A DNA stretch of 64,000 nt from Domibacillus epiphyticus (GTDB lineage: Bacteria > Bacillota > Bacilli > Bacillales > Domibacillaceae). Below, in pieces: positions 8,416-16,498 of the stretch. The DNA lies in the NCBI RefSeq assembly GCF_001975785.1, contig NZ_MSFI01000009.1:310001-374000 (forward strand). The letters are read 5' to 3'. Under the pieces are notes generated by a model, which did no database searches, was not told where the DNA came from, and was given only the letters and a program-made list of their open reading frames with translations. Within the stretch, counting starts at the first letter, position 1, and each line of letters starts with the position of its first letter. The translations under genes and the position numbers were made by a program.

Positions 8416-9495
8416 TTGCAAGTTGAACAAAGAATTGATCACATATTAAAGACTGCCGTGCAAATGAAGGCAACTGATATTCATTTAACGCCGAAAGTAA
8501 ACGGCTATAAAATGAAAATGCGGACAGGGGGCATACTAACCGTCTTTGATTCGTTTTCAATTCGTGAAGGTGAAAAGATGATTTCGTATTTAAAGTTCAC
8601 AGCGTCAATGGACATAGGTGAAAAACGTAAACCCCAAAGTGGATCGTTTAAACAAACGATTAATGGCATACCTACATCACTCCGTATCTCAACACTCCCA
8701 GCTGTTCCTCAAAAAGAGAGTCTTGTCATCCGGCTCCTTCCTCAAGAACTGGTACCTGCTCTTTCTCATTTAACTCTTTTCCCTCATACTGCCAAAAAAT
8801 TAACTTCTTTATTGAACCATTCAACAGGGCTTATTTTGCTTAGCGGTCCAACTGGAAGCGGCAAATCCACCACGCTTTACTCGATGATCCAGCAATGTGC
8901 CTCAAAGTTAAACAAACATGTCATTACCCTTGAGGATCCTGTTGAAAAACAACATGACTCTTTATTGCAAATACAAGTAAATGAAAAAGCAGGCATTACG
9001 TACGCAACCGGATTAAAGGCGATTTTGCGCCACGACCCGGACGTCATTATGGTAGGAGAAATACGTGATGAAGAAACGGCCCGAATGGCAGTTAGAAGTT
9101 CATTGACCGGTCATTTGGTTTTATCAACCATTCATGCGCGTGATGCGGCCGGTGTAATTGGCCGTCTTCTTGAATTTGGTGTTTCTCATCATGAAATCAG
9201 GCAGACACTCGCAGGTATTACAGCGCAAAGGCTTGTCCGTATTCATTGTCCGTTGTGTAAGGGAAAGTGTGAGCCTAATTGTGATAAAGGAGCCAGACAG
9301 GCAATTGTTTGTGAATTGTTATCCGGGGCAATTCTTGAATCTATATTAAATGAGGTGAGAACTGGAGAGCGGAAAATATTGTACAAAAAGCTAAAAGACG
9401 AAATTGGGAAGGGGATAGCCTATGGATTTCTCTCTCAAGAAGAGTGGGTTCGCTGGGTTTTTGAGGAAGCGGATGTCAGCGAAAAATGGGGCTGA
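8416..9495 (+). CDS. comGA: Competence pseudopilus assembly ATPase ComGA
   Basis: 359 residues. Cytoplasmic traffic ATPase that powers assembly of the DNA-uptake pseudopilus. Walker A is GPTGSGKST (144-152); the Asp box, RHDPDVIMVGEIRD Walker B segment (about 210-223) and the His box TGHLVLSTIHARDA (about 235) are intact. A cysteine cluster CPLCKGKCEPNC near residue 276 matches the family's metal-binding loop. TTG start is supported by GGGAAGGTGAT about 6 bases upstream. First gene of comGA-GB-GC-GD-GE-GF-GG, with all genes overlapping or nearly touching. In B. subtilis the operon is switched on by ComK; I could not find a clean ComK box here. Confidence 0.96.
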   Translation: MQVEQRIDHILKTAVQMKATDIHLTPKVNGYKMKMRTGGILTVFDSFSIREGEKMISYLKFTASMDIGEKRKPQSGSFKQTINGIPTSLRISTLPAVPQKESLVIRLLPQELVPALSHLTLFPHTAKKLTSLLNHSTGLILLSGPTGSGKSTTLYSMIQQCASKLNKHVITLEDPVEKQHDSLLQIQVNEKAGITYATGLKAILRHDPDVIMVGEIRDEETARMAVRSSLTGHLVLSTIHARDAAGVIGRLLEFGVSHHEIRQTLAGITAQRLVRIHCPLCKGKCEPNCDKGARQAIVCELLSGAILESILNEVRTGERKILYKKLKDEIGKGIAYGFLSQEEWVRWVFEEADVSEKWG

Positions 9496-10489
9496 CTTTA
9501 TATACCGGCTTGGTGAAATGATGAAAAAAGGATTTACAATTGGTGAATCAATTGATTTTTTAATGATGAATATACCTGGATTAAATCGGAAACAAATGGA
9601 ACATGTTCGGCAAATCCTTCAGACTGGCACACCTCTGCATGAAATTCTTCAAACCCTTCACGTACCATCGCTTATTTGTCTTCAAGTATATTTCTCTGAA
9701 AAGCATGGGAATGTTCAGGACACACTTCTTCACGCAGGTTTGCAGTGGAAAAAATCAGAACAGTCAAAGGAAAAATTGTTGAAATTGCTTCAATATCCGC
9801 TCTTTCTTTTATTTTTATTAGTTATCCTTCTGACTGTTTTAAATACATTTGTGCTCCCGCAGTTTCATGATTTGCATGCATCAATGGGGTACAGGCCTGC
9901 TGGACTGATTTTAGTCCTTCTCTTCTTTCTAGAATGGGCGCCGCCGCTCACACTCCTGCTAATACCTGGGGTAATAGGCGTTTCGATGTTTTTGTATGGA
10001 AGATATCGCATGCTTTCTCCGAAAAAACGGGCAGATATGCTCAGCCGCATACCGTATGTTCGAATTTTTTTTCAACTTTTTTTTACACGGCTCTTTGCAC
10101 GGGAATCTGCACAGCTATTAAACAGTGGTTTTGCGGTAAATGAAATGCTTGAAGTATTTGAGCGTCAGACGATTTATCCGATGCTCACTGCAGCTTCTAC
10201 AATGATTGATGAACGGTTAATGAACGGTGAGTCTTTGCAGGAATCCATCAAACAGATTCCGTGGTTTGATCATAAGCTGTCGGTTTTAATTGGACATGGG
10301 GGCGCGAATGGGCGTCTTGGAGAAGAGCTGCTCATTTATGCAGAATTTTGTGATGAATTGGTTGAAGAAAAAATTAAAAAGTTGACAGGTATTATTCAGC
10401 CAGCCGTCTTTTTGTTTATAGGCACAGTTGTTATGGCAGTGTACTTATCAGTTATGCTGCCAATGTTCGAAATGATCGGCTCGGTATAA
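9422..10489 (+). CDS. comGB: Competence type II/IV secretion platform protein ComGB
   Basis: 355 residues, GspF/PilC family inner-membrane platform. Two T2SSF domains (about 18-140 and 220-345) with three membrane helices, including FLLVILLTVLNTFVLPQF near residues 132-148 and the C-terminal VFLFIGTVVMAVYLSVMLP. The ATG at 9422 has a strong GGGAAGGGG site but overlaps comGA by 74 bases. ATG 9473 (codon 18), preceded by GAGGAAG, gives a length closer to B. subtilis ComGB and may be the true start. Works with ComGA to assemble ComGC. Confidence 0.93.
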   Translation: MDFSLKKSGFAGFLRKRMSAKNGADFIYRLGEMMKKGFTIGESIDFLMMNIPGLNRKQMEHVRQILQTGTPLHEILQTLHVPSLICLQVYFSEKHGNVQDTLLHAGLQWKKSEQSKEKLLKLLQYPLFLLFLLVILLTVLNTFVLPQFHDLHASMGYRPAGLILVLLFFLEWAPPLTLLLIPGVIGVSMFLYGRYRMLSPKKRADMLSRIPYVRIFFQLFFTRLFARESAQLLNSGFAVNEMLEVFERQTIYPMLTAASTMIDERLMNGESLQESIKQIPWFDHKLSVLIGHGGANGRLGEELLIYAEFCDELVEEKIKKLTGIIQPAVFLFIGTVVMAVYLSVMLPMFEMIGSV

Positions 10490-10505
10490 AAAGGAGGAGC
10501 GGGTA

Positions 10506-10826
10506 ATGAAAAATTGGCTGAAAAATAACCAGGCTTTTACCTTAATAGAAATGATGATCGTTCTGCTCGTTATTACTGTACTGCTTTTTATTGCCATTCC
10601 AAATGTTGCAAAACAAAGCAAAAATATTAACAACAAAGGTTGTGATGCATTTAAGCATATGGTGCAAGGTCAGGTGCAGGCGTATCGTATTGATAATAAT
10701 AAATACCCTGATTCAATTGATACGATGGTAGCAGATGGGTATTTGCGAAAGGATGAAACAAAATGTCCCGGTGGTGCTGCAATTACGATTAATGGCGAAG
10801 GAGAAGTAAAGGTAAGTGGTTCGTAA
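10506..10826 (+). CDS. comGC: Major competence pseudopilin ComGC
   Basis: 106 residues. Type IV prepilin leader of about nine residues, then FTLIEMMIVLLVITVLLFIAI as the conserved hydrophobic stem with Glu at +5. The residue before the cut site is Ala (NQA|FTLIE) rather than the usual Gly. Two cysteines (GCDAF and KCPGG) match the disulfide needed for pseudopilus stability. Forms the main filament of the DNA-uptake pseudopilus after processing by ComC. AAGGAGGAGC precedes the ATG. Confidence 0.95.
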   Translation: MKNWLKNNQAFTLIEMMIVLLVITVLLFIAIPNVAKQSKNINNKGCDAFKHMVQGQVQAYRIDNNKYPDSIDTMVADGYLRKDETKCPGGAAITINGEGEVKVSGS

Positions 10827-11259
10827 TGAAGGAGGATTTACGCTGCTCGAGATGATGCTTGTTTTAACTGTGTTTATGGTTTGCTTTGGCGCAGCGCTTA
10901 TTCCGCTATTAAATATAGTTGATGAAGTAAATGATCAGCAATTTTTCAATCAACTTGAGCGTGATTTATTGGAGGCGCAGTCGTATGCCATTGTAAATAA
11001 TGTGGGCGTTATCGTCTACTTTTTTGAAGCAGGACAACATAAATACAGTATTTCTACGTATGAGTCTAATCGCCAGATACTAGCTGAACGGACTATTCCG
11101 GATCATTTTATTCCGGTAAAAGGAAGCATGCCAGATATTATGTTCCTAAAATCGGGTATGACAAACAAGTTTGGGACCGTTTATTTTAAAACAAATAAGA
11201 AAAGAACAAAGTTGATCTTTTTAATTGGAAGGGGACGGTTTTATTTTCTGGAAGAATGA
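10816..11259 (+). CDS. comGD: Minor competence pseudopilin ComGD
   Basis: 147 residues starting at GTG inside the end of comGC (11-base overlap). Short leader then G|FTLLEMMLVLTVFMVCFG, a normal prepilin cleavage site and hydrophobic helix, followed by a globular C-terminal domain. Minor pseudopilin thought to prime the ComGC filament together with ComGE, GF and GG. The upstream AAGGTAA serves as ribosome site, and coupling to comGC is likely. Confidence 0.92.
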   Translation: MVRNEGGFTLLEMMLVLTVFMVCFGAALIPLLNIVDEVNDQQFFNQLERDLLEAQSYAIVNNVGVIVYFFEAGQHKYSISTYESNRQILAERTIPDHFIPVKGSMPDIMFLKSGMTNKFGTVYFKTNKKRTKLIFLIGRGRFYFLEE

Positions 11260-11557
11260 AAGTGGATTTACTCTCGCTGAAAGTATTCTCTCATTGTCAG
11301 CACTATTAATCGCAGCTTCGGTTATCCTTCCTTTTTGTATGAAGATGACCGCTGAAACTTCATACAGGTGGGAGCAGCAGGAAGGAATGAGAATGTTATA
11401 TGAAAAAGCAGAATCACGGATTGACGAGCAGGCTTCTTTCTCGAAAGAAATGGATGGTTCGAATTTTACTGGCAGAATTTATTGGGAGACAAAGAATGGA
11501 AAAGACCAGGCGTGTGTGTCAACCCCGGCGAAAACAAAATGTGTTTCAGAGCAATAG
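11243..11557 (+). CDS. comGE: Minor competence pseudopilin ComGE, probable ATT start
   Basis: 104 residues from ATT 11243. The mature part starts G|FTLAESILSLSALLIAASVI, a class III signal with Glu at +5. There is no ATG or GTG in frame before the leader. ATT 11243 lies 8 bases after a strong GGAAGGGG (11227-11234) and gives a leader (FWKNESG) matching the length and start of B. subtilis ComGE (MWRENKG). The alternative TTG at 11225 has no ribosome site and places that GGAAGGGG inside the coding region. Overlaps comGD by 17 bases. Cysteines near the end may form the disulfide seen in this family. Confidence 0.82.
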   Translation: MFWKNESGFTLAESILSLSALLIAASVILPFCMKMTAETSYRWEQQEGMRMLYEKAESRIDEQASFSKEMDGSNFTGRIYWETKNGKDQACVSTPAKTKCVSEQ

Positions 11558-11972
11558 AGGTTTTACACTTATAGAAGCACTAATTGCTCTGATCGTTTTT
11601 TTAGCTTGTGCAGCCTCATTTCCACTTTTGTACGATGCAGCATACCGTGCAATAGAGACAAGTAAAGCCGAAAAAAATATGGAATGGGAAATATTTGTTG
11701 TACAGCTTCGTAATGAAATGCAAATGTCTAAAAATTGGCATGTTTCAGGCGGGAAATTGTATTACGGGGAGGCGGATGCCCTCACTTCGATTAGCCAGTA
11801 TCAGGACAAGCTGAGGCGGCAAATAAATGGGAGAGGCCACGAGGTCATGCTTCAGCATATTAAAACGGCGGTGTTTTCTTTTGAAGGAGGGAAACTATAT
11901 ATTCATGCCACATTTCAAAACGGAGAAGAAGAAGAAGCCTCTTTTTATCATTTTAACAGAGAGACTCCGTAA
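11496..11972 (+). CDS. comGF: Minor competence pseudopilin ComGF
   Basis: 158 residues from ATG 11496, which has GGGAGA 6 bases upstream and overlaps comGE by 62 bases. A basic leader (MEKTRRVCQPRRKQ...) is followed by NRG|FTLIEALIALIVFLAC, a standard prepilin cut site and helix, and a globular domain ending in ASFYHFNRETP. GTG 11541 is a shorter alternative but has no ribosome site; the ATG at 11400 would bury too much of comGE. Confidence 0.88.
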   Translation: MEKTRRVCQPRRKQNVFQSNRGFTLIEALIALIVFLACAASFPLLYDAAYRAIETSKAEKNMEWEIFVVQLRNEMQMSKNWHVSGGKLYYGEADALTSISQYQDKLRRQINGRGHEVMLQHIKTAVFSFEGGKLYIHATFQNGEEEEASFYHFNRETP

Positions 11973-12330
11973 AAATGAGAAGGGAATGATATACCCGCAT
12001 GTGCTTTTACTGCTTTTTCTGGTGAGTGCGGCCGCCGTCATTGCAGCAGAAGCGTCAGTTACAAAAATAAATACAGCGAACCAGCTAACGGAGTATTATG
12101 AGTTGAGAATTATTGAATTAATGGCGATTCGGAATATGCTTGAAAATCCTGATGCTCCTTCTTTTTCGATGGAAACAAATAAAGGGACAACAATGGTGCA
12201 AATAACAGATAGCTCAGCAACGGAGCGGAGAATTCGTATTACGACATATAGAACGGGAAGGCCATTTTATTCAACATTTTTTTATAACAAAGCAGAAGGC
12301 CAAATTACGAAAAGGACTGAGCATTTTTAA
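11905..12330 (+). CDS. comGG: Competence protein ComGG
   Basis: 141 residues from ATG 11905, or 114 from ATG 11986. A basic segment (KTEKKKK, ERLRKNEKG) leads into MIYPHVLLLLFLVSAAAVIA, a membrane helix resembling the ComGG N-terminus (GFIYPAVLF in B. subtilis). AAGGAGGG lies 13 bases before 11905, a long but usable spacing; 11986 has only an AGGGA directly against it, so I prefer the longer form with modest confidence. ComGG is the last pseudopilin-like protein of the operon. Its 3' end overlaps the convergent yqhG by 26 bases. Confidence 0.8.
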   Translation: MPHFKTEKKKKPLFIILTERLRKNEKGMIYPHVLLLLFLVSAAAVIAAEASVTKINTANQLTEYYELRIIELMAIRNMLENPDAPSFSMETNKGTTMVQITDSSATERRIRITTYRTGRPFYSTFFYNKAEGQITKRTEHF

Positions 12331-13108
12331 AAGAATGAAAATGGTCTGAAGATAAATAAAAAAGTCCTCCGTTTAATATAGAAAGGCGGATAGCAGGTTC
12401 AAACCGCCTCATGATTGCTTCTTTTTCCTTTTGATATAGTTCGTTGTCCTTCTCAGAATCTTCGTAAAATGAATGAAGAAGTTCAAGTTCTTTTTCTTGT
12501 TTTTCTTTGGCCTGTATTGACCAGTCGTTGTCTTCTTGCTCGAGTTCATTCTCTAAAAGTTGACGAAGGCGCTTTAGGCCGCTTACAGGTGTTATGAACG
12601 GAGAAAGAACGTAATGAAACGAAGGGATCGTATGATCAAAAGGCAGTTCGGAAATTTTTGATAAAAAGTCACGATAAATAACGCCACTGATTAAATGAAT
12701 CGCTAGCGATTCGATACGCTCTTTCTTTCCGTTTGCTTCATACGAAACTAAAAAGTGAACGAATAGCCACGGCTCCAGTTTCATCGGTTTTACTGAGCTG
12801 CATTGTTCATATAAGCGAACAAATGAAGATTGTTTTTTTGCATAATCGAGCAGCTGGTGAAATCTAGGAGAGCCGAAATTAATGTACTCCTCAGGCGGAC
12901 GAAATGATTTACCTGTGTTCTTTACAAAAAACGAAATGGTCATTGGTACTCCCTTTTCGTTCAGCCGATCCTTATAATACCAGTAAAAGGGGCGGTTCAT
13001 GAAGGCACGGTCCGCTTCTTCTGTTAATTCTACAGTTATGGATTGATCATCATGGCTGATGATTTGGCAGTGACAGGCGTTAAAAAACTGTTTGAGAAAA
13101 GACATCAT
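12305..13108 (-). CDS. yqhG: YqhG family protein
   Basis: 267 residues, soluble, no signal peptide. Matches the YqhG family of Bacillus (opening MMSFLKQFFNACHCQIISHD, a PFYWYYKDRLNEKG segment and a C-terminal LNGGLFYL). Function unknown. The ATG at 13108 lies 8 bases after GGAG and six bases beyond the upstream helicase stop, so the two reverse-strand genes are one unit; the GTG at 13117 is less likely. The final 17 residues after NGGLFYL extend across the comGG stop. A run of acidic and basic residues around 200-235 (EQEDNDWS, KEKQEKELE) is predicted coiled coil. Confidence 0.85.
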   Translation of the reverse strand: MMSFLKQFFNACHCQIISHDDQSITVELTEEADRAFMNRPFYWYYKDRLNEKGVPMTISFFVKNTGKSFRPPEEYINFGSPRFHQLLDYAKKQSSFVRLYEQCSSVKPMKLEPWLFVHFLVSYEANGKKERIESLAIHLISGVIYRDFLSKISELPFDHTIPSFHYVLSPFITPVSGLKRLRQLLENELEQEDNDWSIQAKEKQEKELELLHSFYEDSEKDNELYQKEKEAIMRRFEPAIRLSILNGGLFYLSSDHFHSFKNAQSFS

Positions 13109-13113
13109 GGTAA

Positions 13114-14700
13114 TCACTCCAGTGCGGCAGCAAGATTATGAACTTTTATTTCCCACTCACGAATACTTTTTGAATTATGAAATGCGTCGTGTAAATGATC
13201 TTCAATCCAGTTCTGATCAAGAATATCATCCAGCTTGCCAATCGCTGACTGGAATAAATGAATTTTTTCATGAAGGAGTGTAAGCATCCGATCTTCCACT
13301 GACTGTTCATACGCCAAATGATAGATGTGTACATCCTGATCCTGCCCGAATCGGTGAATCCGGCCAATCCGCTGTTCAAGCTTCATCGGATTCCAGGGTA
13401 GGTCAAAGTTTATCAGGCGGCGGCAAAATTGCAAATTAAGACCTTCACTGCCTGATTCTGTTGCAATTAAGACTTGAGCCGGTCCTTTAAACAGTTCAAC
13501 CATCCAGTCTTTTTTCCCTTTTTTAAAATTACCCTGAAATGAAACCGCCGGTATTCCCTGTTCGTGAAAATAATGTTCCAGATAGCGCTGTGTAGCCCGA
13601 TATTGTGTAAAAATGATGGTTTTTTCAGGCTGCTTTTTTATGATAGACATCGCTTTTTCCGCTTTCGAATTCACTGTAATGTCTTCGGCGAGCTTTGAAA
13701 CTTCTTCCCGTTCTTGCCCAGGCAGTTTCTGAATGGTGCTGAGTGCTGCAAATTTACTGCTGCATGCTTCACGTTGCAGTGTTAACAATGTCATCGCATT
13801 TGGAACAGCATCTTTTAGGCGGGCGAGTGCGTCATAAAATATTTTTTCTTCTGGAGACGGGTTAATCCTGATTGTTTCAACGAAGCGTTTGACAGGCTGC
13901 TGTTCCGTTTCATCACGCCGGTTTCGGATCATCACTTTCTGTAATAATGCCTTAAATGATTCCTGATCCTGAATGGAACGCTTCCCGCTTTTAAAACGAG
14001 TGTTAAAGGACACATTGCTGCCAAAGTGTCCTGGTTTTAACAATGAAACAAGATGAAATAGTTCGTCAACATTATTCTGTACAGGTGTCGCAGTTAACAA
14101 AAGGCAATATGTTTTGTTCAATCGGCGGACGAATCGATAGTTTAATGTAGCCGGATTTTTCAAACGATGCGCTTCATCGATAATGACCATGTCAAATAAA
14201 AGATCGGCAATCATTTCCGCATTTTTCGGCTGTTTGGCAGAATCGATAGACGCTATTTGCACGCCGTTCCATGACCAGTCCGGATTCTTCTTTTGAATGA
14301 GTGAATATATTTGGCATTTTTCTCTTAGTTCCCTTGCCCACTGATTTACAAGTGAGGCTGGCGTCAAAATAAGGGCGCGGGATACGAGACCGCGAAGCAT
14401 ATACTCTTTTAATATTAGTCCAGCTTCAATCGTTTTCCCGAGTCCAACCTCATCAGCTAAAATAGCTGTTCCGTTCATTTCTTCCATAACGGTGCGAGCT
14501 GCAGCTGTTTGATGCGGGAGAAAATCGATAGAAGGAAGAAAAGAAGGCGTAAGCAATCCATGGAAATCATCAGGGATGATTTGCTTTTTCGTTTCTACGG
14601 TTAATTTGAAAAGCGGCCAGCTGCTGATAATATTTGAAGATTGTACACGCTCAGGCAGCTGTTGTTCCCATGAATCATCATAAATTATCGGTGGTTTCAA
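13114..14700 (-). CDS. yqhH: SNF2-type DEAD/DEAH box helicase (YqhH)
   Basis: 528 residues. Snf2/Rad54-type ATPase of the HepA/RapA-like class. Motif I ADEVGLGKT, motif II DEAH (with RLKNP after it), motif III LLTATPVQNN, motif V IATESGSEGLNLQFC and motif VI QRIGRIHRFGQ are all present, so it should hydrolyse ATP and move on duplex DNA; its cellular role is unknown. The TTG at 14700 is the likely start because AAAGGAGG lies 9 bases upstream; the TTG at 14721 would place that site inside the gene. Co-transcribed with yqhG. Confidence 0.9.
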   Translation of the reverse strand: MKPPIIYDDSWEQQLPERVQSSNIISSWPLFKLTVETKKQIIPDDFHGLLTPSFLPSIDFLPHQTAAARTVMEEMNGTAILADEVGLGKTIEAGLILKEYMLRGLVSRALILTPASLVNQWARELREKCQIYSLIQKKNPDWSWNGVQIASIDSAKQPKNAEMIADLLFDMVIIDEAHRLKNPATLNYRFVRRLNKTYCLLLTATPVQNNVDELFHLVSLLKPGHFGSNVSFNTRFKSGKRSIQDQESFKALLQKVMIRNRRDETEQQPVKRFVETIRINPSPEEKIFYDALARLKDAVPNAMTLLTLQREACSSKFAALSTIQKLPGQEREEVSKLAEDITVNSKAEKAMSIIKKQPEKTIIFTQYRATQRYLEHYFHEQGIPAVSFQGNFKKGKKDWMVELFKGPAQVLIATESGSEGLNLQFCRRLINFDLPWNPMKLEQRIGRIHRFGQDQDVHIYHLAYEQSVEDRMLTLLHEKIHLFQSAIGKLDDILDQNWIEDHLHDAFHNSKSIREWEIKVHNLAAALE

Positions 14701-14843
14701 TTTACATTGCCTCCTTTCCAATCTAGTTTCTGAACCATATGATGATGCTTACTAAAAGAGATTGATGGGAACAGTATGCCCGATTGAGCAGATTATATGA
14801 ATGAATTTCATACCGGCAGAGAAGATCGGTTTGGATGAATAAT

Positions 14844-14878
14844 AAAAAAGCAGCACTGAAATATCAGGCTGCTTTTTT
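14844..14878 (-). terminator. Terminator hairpin between yqhL and the yqhH leader
   Basis: 11-bp stem AAAAAAGCAGC / GCTGCTTTTTT with a 13-base loop. The A and T arms make it work in both directions, but it sits one base past the yqhL stop on the reverse strand. Confidence 0.85.
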
Positions 14879-14879
14879 A

Positions 14880-15254
14880 TTATTTCGTTTTGATTTTTCC
14901 TGTCCATTTTTTGAAACCGCCCTGCAGATGGTAAATGTCGCGGTACCCTTTTCGATACAGCATTTGCGCTGCTCTTCCGCTCCGAAGTCCGCTCTGGCAA
15001 TACAAATAAACAGGTTTGTCAGAACGAATCTCCTTCATGCGCTGTTTCATTTGCGTGACGGGAATATTGCGTGCACCGAGAATGTGCCCGCCATTATATT
15101 CATTCGGTTCGCGCACATCGATGAGCTGCGCTTTCCGGTACCCTTGCACAAATTCTTCCTGGCTAAGCGGCTTAACCGCGCGTTTCTGGGAAAAATACAT
15201 AAATAGAGCGTAAAAAATAATCGCTCCGAGCACTGCGGCGATAGAGTAAAGCAA
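14880..15254 (-). CDS. yqhL: Membrane-anchored rhodanese-like protein (YqhL)
   Basis: 124 residues: one N-terminal membrane helix (about 2-21), a short linker and a rhodanese domain with DVREPNEYNGGHI and the active-site loop CQSGLRSGRA (Cys86). Probable sulfurtransferase facing the cytosol; the persulfide acceptor is unknown. TTG start has AAAGGGG upstream. In B. subtilis yqhL lies between gcvPB and lipM and this close link to lipM (divergent, 163 bp away) is retained although the gcv genes are gone. Confidence 0.88.
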   Translation of the reverse strand: MLYSIAAVLGAIIFYALFMYFSQKRAVKPLSQEEFVQGYRKAQLIDVREPNEYNGGHILGARNIPVTQMKQRMKEIRSDKPVYLYCQSGLRSGRAAQMLYRKGYRDIYHLQGGFKKWTGKIKTK

Positions 15255-15417
15255 TGTGGTGTTCCCCTTTCGAATAAACTGCTCCTTATATTATATCTAT
15301 CCCGATATCAGATGAAAAGAAAATTCTCTTTAAAAAAGAAGTGTTCAAGGCTATGATTTTTTCGCATGATTTGTTAGACTGTATGAGGGAATTCACAACG
15401 AAAAGAAGGCGTTTAAA

Positions 15418-16254
15418 GTGAAGAAAGAAACGTGGGCATTTCTTGATACTGGAAACCATGGTGCCGCCTATAATATGGCTGTAGATGAAGCGTTGCTGGA
15501 CTGGCATAGCAAAGGGGAAATCCCGCCAGTTGTCCGTTTTTACGGATGGGAGCCTGCGGCGCTGTCGATTGGTTATTTTCAAAAAGCAGAAAAAGAAGTG
15601 AACTTTCATGCGCTTCAGGAGCACGGACTTGGTTTTGTACGGCGTCCGACCGGCGGCAGAGGCGTATTACATGAACATGAACTTACATACAGCGTCATCG
15701 TCAGTGAAGAGCATCCTGAAATGCCAGATGGTGTAACAGAAGCGTACCGCGTCATTTCGGAAGGCGTACTGCAAGGATTTCGTTTGCTTGGTCTTGATGC
15801 TGAATTTGCCATTCCGAGAACGGAAGAGGAAAAAGCCAGTTTGAAAAATCCGCGCTCAAGTGTCTGTTTTGATGCACCGAGCTGGTATGAACTTGTTGTT
15901 GAAGGACGAAAAGTAGCCGGAAGTGCGCAAACAAGACAAAAAGGGGTAATCTTGCAGCACGGCTCAATATTACTTGATATTGATGAAGACAAGCTATTTA
16001 GCCTTTTCCATTATGCGAACGACCGGGTGAAAGAAAGGATGCAGCGGGCATTCAAAGACAAAGCAGTAGCGATCAATGCAATCAGTCCGCGTCGTGTAAC
16101 GCTGGATGAGGCTCGTGCTGCGTTTAAAAATGGATTTGAAATAGGTTTGAACGTCAATTTGAAGCCGCTTGTTTTAACGGAGAAGCAACTTTATCAAATT
16201 GAAGTGATTCAAAAAGAACGTTATGAAAATAATGATTGGAATCTCCGGAGATAA
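15418..16254 (+). CDS. lipM: Octanoyl-[GcvH]:protein N-octanoyltransferase LipM
   Basis: 278 residues, BPL/LplA-like fold. Moves octanoyl from acyl carrier protein to GcvH as the first step of lipoate assembly. The [19 protein letters not shown] segment (75-93) and the acyl-enzyme Cys150 in NPRSSVCF are at the expected places (Cys150 is the B. subtilis LipM nucleophile). GTG start with AGAAGG upstream. Needed for the lipoylated E2 of the bkd complex encoded at 48.2 kb, although the gcv genes themselves are not next to it here. Confidence 0.93.
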   Translation: MKKETWAFLDTGNHGAAYNMAVDEALLDWHSKGEIPPVVRFYGWEPAALSIGYFQKAEKEVNFHALQEHGLGFVRRPTGGRGVLHEHELTYSVIVSEEHPEMPDGVTEAYRVISEGVLQGFRLLGLDAEFAIPRTEEEKASLKNPRSSVCFDAPSWYELVVEGRKVAGSAQTRQKGVILQHGSILLDIDEDKLFSLFHYANDRVKERMQRAFKDKAVAINAISPRRVTLDEARAAFKNGFEIGLNVNLKPLVLTEKQLYQIEVIQKERYENNDWNLRR

Positions 16255-16256
16255 TG

Positions 16257-16282
16257 TTCCCGGCTTTTGCCGGGAATTTTTT
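16257..16282 (+). terminator. Rho-independent terminator after lipM
   Basis: 8-bp perfect stem TTCCCGGC / GCCGGGAA, TTTT loop, six T. Confidence 0.93.
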
Positions 16283-16360
16283 ACGGTCCAAAAAAATATA
16301 TTTTTACGTATATTTTACAGGAAGCGTGCGTTTTCGCGGCTTTTTTCATGAGCAGGCACC

Positions 16361-16389
16361 TTGACAAAACTATGTTTCTCAATCAATAT
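16361..16389 (+). promoter_or_regulatory. Promoter for nrdJ
   Basis: Perfect -35 TTGACA (16361-16366), 17-bp spacer, and a weak -10 at CAATAT (16384-16389) that lies inside the first NrdR box. A start near 16396 would put the second box in the early transcribed region. Confidence 0.6.
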
Positions 16390-16396
16390 ATAGAAT
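16381..16396. promoter_or_regulatory. NrdR box 1
   Basis: aatCAATATATAGaat; the 10-base core matches the NrdR consensus CwAtATaTwG at every position. NrdR is the ATP/dATP-sensing repressor of ribonucleotide reductase genes. The box overlaps the -10 region. Confidence 0.75.
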
Positions 16397-16412
16397 GTAA
16401 ATAATAAAACAA

Positions 16413-16428
16413 ACACAATATATTGTGT
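16413..16428. promoter_or_regulatory. NrdR box 2
   Basis: ACACAATATATTGTGT, a perfect 16-base palindrome that fits the full consensus acaCwAtATaTwGtgt. It starts 32 bases after box 1, about three helical turns, which is the usual phasing for paired NrdR boxes. Confidence 0.85.
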
Positions 16429-16498
16429 TTGTTTTCGTTTTTTTTTCTCAAACATGGGTATAGGTTAATGAAACAGTATGATAAAGGAGTTGTTTTAT

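Noticed and set aside
11827-11904. Longer comGG start at ATG 11827
   Set aside because: It would overlap comGF by nearly 150 bases, has no ribosome site and adds sequence unlike a pseudopilin leader.
16283-16360. Cobalamin riboswitch before nrdJ
   Set aside because: The interval between the lipM terminator and the promoter is under 100 bases and upstream of the promoter, so it is neither long enough nor transcribed with nrdJ.
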